A stretch of 13,735 nucleotides of DNA from Candidatus Paenalcaligenes intestinipullorum. Its GTDB lineage: Bacteria > Pseudomonadota > Gammaproteobacteria > Burkholderiales > Burkholderiaceae_B. The translations under genes and the position numbers were made by a program. The stretch covers positions 1 to 13,735 of the forward strand of contig DWUQ01000027.1 in the NCBI GenBank assembly GCA_019120675.1. The letters run 5' to 3'. Within the stretch, counting starts at the first letter, position 1; each line of letters starts with the position of its first letter. The notes beneath the pieces were generated by a model. The model searched no databases. It worked only from the letters and a program-made list of their open reading frames with translations, and was not told the origin of the DNA. Below are positions 11,227-13,735 of the stretch, one piece after another.

Positions 11227-13735
11227 GTGAGTCTACTCCTAAAACTCCTGCCCAAAAATCAGCTCCTGCGCCAATAAAACGTCATCCTTTCCGACGTTTC
11301 TTGATATGGTTTGGGCCTATTGTGATCAGCCTCATCTTGGTTGTGGTGGGTTTTGTGTATTGGCTATTGGCCTCACAAGCCGGGGCACAGTGGGGCTTAA
11401 ACCAAGCCATGCGTTTTGTGGACGGTGAGATTTCTGGTGTACAAGGCACCGTCTGGGATGGCTTGCAGGTTGAGTACGCACGGATTCATCTGCCTCCTGA
11501 TACCACCATTGAGGTCGAGGAGTTGAGTTTGGTCGCGGATTGGGCCAGCTTGTGGCAGCGTAAGTTGGTCGTGAATGAGCTCAGCGCCAAACGCGTCAAT
11601 GTGCAGATGGATGGGGAAAGCGAGGACCAAGACGACAGCCCGTTCCACATGCCTGAGCTGCCCATACAAATTCGAGTGCAGCACGCCGCCTTAGATACGT
11701 TAACGCTGACGAAGCAGGGCGAAGACCTCTTGCCCGTGCGTTTAAGCCAGATGCAGTTGCAGGGCAGCTTAATCAATGAGCGCTTGGTGCTAAGTGTCCC
11801 GCATATACAGGTTCATTACGACGACACCCTTACCGAGCTGGAAGCCACCCTAGAAGCCGCGGCGCTGCGCGATCCGTGGCCTTTTCAGCTTACTGCACAA
11901 GCGCATACCACGGCCACCAGCAATCAATCTTTGATCTGTGCCGACGCGCATTTACCCGGCTTAGATGCGTACACGCAAACCTCGGCAGGTGTGGATGCCG
12001 CAACCGCTCTCAAGCAACCTTTGGCGGTTCTCCTGCCATTAGACACCCAAGCAAATGTATTTTGTGCTATTGATACGCATATCGAGGCCGCTGGCTCCCT
12101 TGAGGATTTAGCCTTAAGCGCTCAAGCCAAAGGGCAGGGCGTAGCTTTAGACGCCAAGCTAAGCGCGGCCCCCAAAGCGGCTTTCCCTTTGCGTAATACC
12201 AATATTGAATTACAGCTGGGTGACCAGACCGACCTAAAAGCCAGCCTGGTTTGGACCGAACCTTCTGCAGACGATGAAAAGGGCCTCAGCCGTGCCCAAG
12301 GCCGGATTGAAAGCCATAACTTAGATTTGGCGCGGTTGTTGCCCGAGCAGGATTTACCGGCTTTCATTAACCTTCAAGCCGATTACGACCTCTGGCTGGC
12401 GAATGCACAAATTCCTGTCGAGGCTACGCTAAAAGCCGAATTACTAGAGGGCAGCACGTGGCAGCAGCAAACCATACATGGTCTCATCGACACCAAGCTC
12501 TACCGCAAAAACTCCCCGCTTTCTGAGGATCGTTTAAATGGTTTGGTGGTGGCAGACTACTACTTACAAGACTCTACTGTCGATCTGCAATTGGCTGAAA
12601 ACTCGGTACACCTTACAGGCGGATGGGGCCGCAAAGACAGCGAGCTTGCCTTAGAGGTACACGCGCCAACGTTGGCGCGCTTCGATGAGGCTCTAAAAGA
12701 CATCGGCCCATTAGAGCTCACCCTAAACTCCAAAGGCGATGTGCAGCAGCATCGCATTCAGGCTAAGGGTAGCTATCAGCTCACTGTCGATGATAACGAT
12801 GAGCTGGGCCATGGTGTTGCCACGGTGTTATTGGATATCGAAGGTGGTGTATCAGGGCTTGACGGTAATACCCCGCGCTGGCAAGGGCGGATTCACCAAC
12901 TGGATGCGGAAAACGCGGGTGTTGAAGCGAAGTGGCTCAACCCCATGCCCTTAACGGTAGCGATTCCTACTGATCAACAACCGTTCGCTGTTGAGGCGGG
13001 GGCTGGGCGCATCCAAGCCTTATTGGATGATCAATCGTGGTTTACTGTCGAGCACAAACAAAGTCAGTATGGTGCCAAGGGCTGGCACTCGACAGGTGGC
13101 ATTGCCACGATCGAGCTTTCCGATCCACGGCTGGTGTTATTACGTAAAAAGCTGGGCATCGAAAGCGAGCACGAGCAAAAGAAAAAAGACCAGCGGGGGG
13201 GCGTCAACGACACCCGCTACAAGGTTCCCGAGCTCCCAACGCTCACGATCGCAGCCGATTGGAATCTAAATTTTGCCCAAGCCTTGAGTGGTGAAGTCGA
13301 GCTTAAAAAGCTGTCGGGCGACTTGCTCGTGCCAGCACCACGCCCTTTCCCTCTTGAACTCGAAGAGTTGACCCTAGCCTTGCGCTTAAAACCGAGCCGA
13401 GGGTCTAACAGTCAAGTGCATGCCGAAGTGCGTGCCGCCACCAAGAATATGGGTAGTGTGTCTGCCGAGGTGGACAGTATTCTGCGTCATACTGCTGAGC
13501 GTGGTTTTTTCATTAACGATACCGACCCGATCCAAGCCGATGTCAAGGCCGATATTGACGATTTAGGCTGGACCTATCTGCTATTGGGCGATGCCTTAGA
13601 GTTGCAAGGCGCACTGCAGGCCGATGTGAAAATCACCGCTTTTACCACTGGACGTTACAGCACCGATGGCTTTATTAAAGGGGAAAAATTACGGGTCACC
13701 CGTCTGGACGATGGCGTGCGCTTGCTAGACGGCAC
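11223..13735 (+). CDS. tamB: TamB (DUF490/AsmA-like) inner-membrane-anchored envelope-spanning protein, 3'-truncated by the window
   Basis: Periplasm-spanning partner of TamA. About 837 residues are visible and the frame stays open to the last base; complete TamB proteins usually exceed 1,200 aa and end in the conserved DUF490/TamB domain, not seen here. A short Pro/Lys-rich cytoplasmic N-terminus (1-25) precedes one membrane anchor at about 26-49 (FLIWFGPIVISLILVVVGF, then VYWLLA). Next comes the family-typical GEISGVQGTVWDGLQV (68-83), then long stretches of alternating beta-strand character, as expected for a hydrophobic-groove beta-taco. The start is TTG at 11223, overlapping the tamA TGA by 4 nt with AGGGA upstream. 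The first in-frame ATG (at 11408) is well inside the protein and would lose the anchor. A charged KK-rich loop (about 640-665) breaks the repeats. Confidence 0.92.
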   Translation, partial: MSESTPKTPAQKSAPAPIKRHPFRRFLIWFGPIVISLILVVVGFVYWLLASQAGAQWGLNQAMRFVDGEISGVQGTVWDGLQVEYARIHLPPDTTIEVEELSLVADWASLWQRKLVVNELSAKRVNVQMDGESEDQDDSPFHMPELPIQIRVQHAALDTLTLTKQGEDLLPVRLSQMQLQGSLINERLVLSVPHIQVHYDDTLTELEATLEAAALRDPWPFQLTAQAHTTATSNQSLICADAHLPGLDAYTQTSAGVDAATALKQPLAVLLPLDTQANVFCAIDTHIEAAGSLEDLALSAQAKGQGVALDAKLSAAPKAAFPLRNTNIELQLGDQTDLKASLVWTEPSADDEKGLSRAQGRIESHNLDLARLLPEQDLPAFINLQADYDLWLANAQIPVEATLKAELLEGSTWQQQTIHGLIDTKLYRKNSPLSEDRLNGLVVADYYLQDSTVDLQLAENSVHLTGGWGRKDSELALEVHAPTLARFDEALKDIGPLELTLNSKGDVQQHRIQAKGSYQLTVDDNDELGHGVATVLLDIEGGVSGLDGNTPRWQGRIHQLDAENAGVEAKWLNPMPLTVAIPTDQQPFAVEAGAGRIQALLDDQSWFTVEHKQSQYGAKGWHSTGGIATIELSDPRLVLLRKKLGIESEHEQKKKDQRGGVNDTRYKVPELPTLTIAADWNLNFAQALSGEVELKKLSGDLLVPAPRPFPLELEELTLALRLKPSRGSNSQVHAEVRAATKNMGSVSAEVDSILRHTAERGFFINDTDPIQADVKADIDDLGWTYLLLGDALELQGALQADVKITAFTTGRYSTDGFIKGEKLRVTRLDDGVRLLDG

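Noticed and set aside
12122..12367. 81-codon minus-strand frame and other short frames inside tamB
   Set aside because: The tamB frame is open and coherent through all of these. They are shadows.

Overview
The window reads as ordinary chromosome of a Gram-negative bacterium. Supporting signs are the TamA/TamB outer-membrane pair, a Tat-exported molybdenum hydroxylase, and tightly packed genes with short overlaps. The protein flavour (MetG with a fused C-terminal tRNA-binding domain next to a divergent apbC/mrp, XdhC and MocA for a cytosine-dinucleotide Mo enzyme) suggests a betaproteobacterium, perhaps Alcaligenaceae. That placement is an inference from family resemblance, not a measured result. 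I see no tRNA, rRNA, CRISPR array, insertion sequence or phage gene, and no gene-free stretch longer than 300 bases.

Layout: (1) Bases 1-4770, plus strand, hold a molybdenum-hydroxylase cassette. It consists of the 3' part of xdhC (with an in-frame amber stop at 415-417), a mocA-type cytidylyltransferase overlapping its end, a large Tat-targeted molybdopterin subunit and a small two-cluster [2Fe-2S] subunit. No FAD subunit or cytochrome gene is present in the window. (2) Bases 4789-7797, minus strand, hold metG followed after 2 nt by a GTG-started CDF metal exporter. The pair converges on the Mo cassette. (3) Bases 7798-8340 hold a T-tailed hairpin just upstream of metG, a small unrecognised membrane-protein gene on the minus strand, and a divergent promoter region with a perfect 14-bp palindrome. 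(4) Bases 8341-13735, plus strand, hold apbC/mrp (Fe-S carrier), then tamA and tamB, which overlap by four bases. tamB runs off the right end.

How the parts work together: XdhC and MocA mature the Mo cofactor that the large subunit needs. The small subunit passes electrons out, probably to a periplasmic or membrane acceptor encoded elsewhere. The broken xdhC raises the question of whether this enzyme is still fully matured. ApbC is a general Fe-S carrier and need not be tied to the Mo enzyme. TamA and TamB together span the envelope for outer-membrane protein or lipid traffic.

Nothing here is a clearly new system. The best leads are the amber codon inside xdhC, which sits in a perfect inverted repeat, the atypical Mo-hydroxylase large subunit of unknown substrate, and the hairpin and palindrome control regions around metG, the small membrane gene and apbC.
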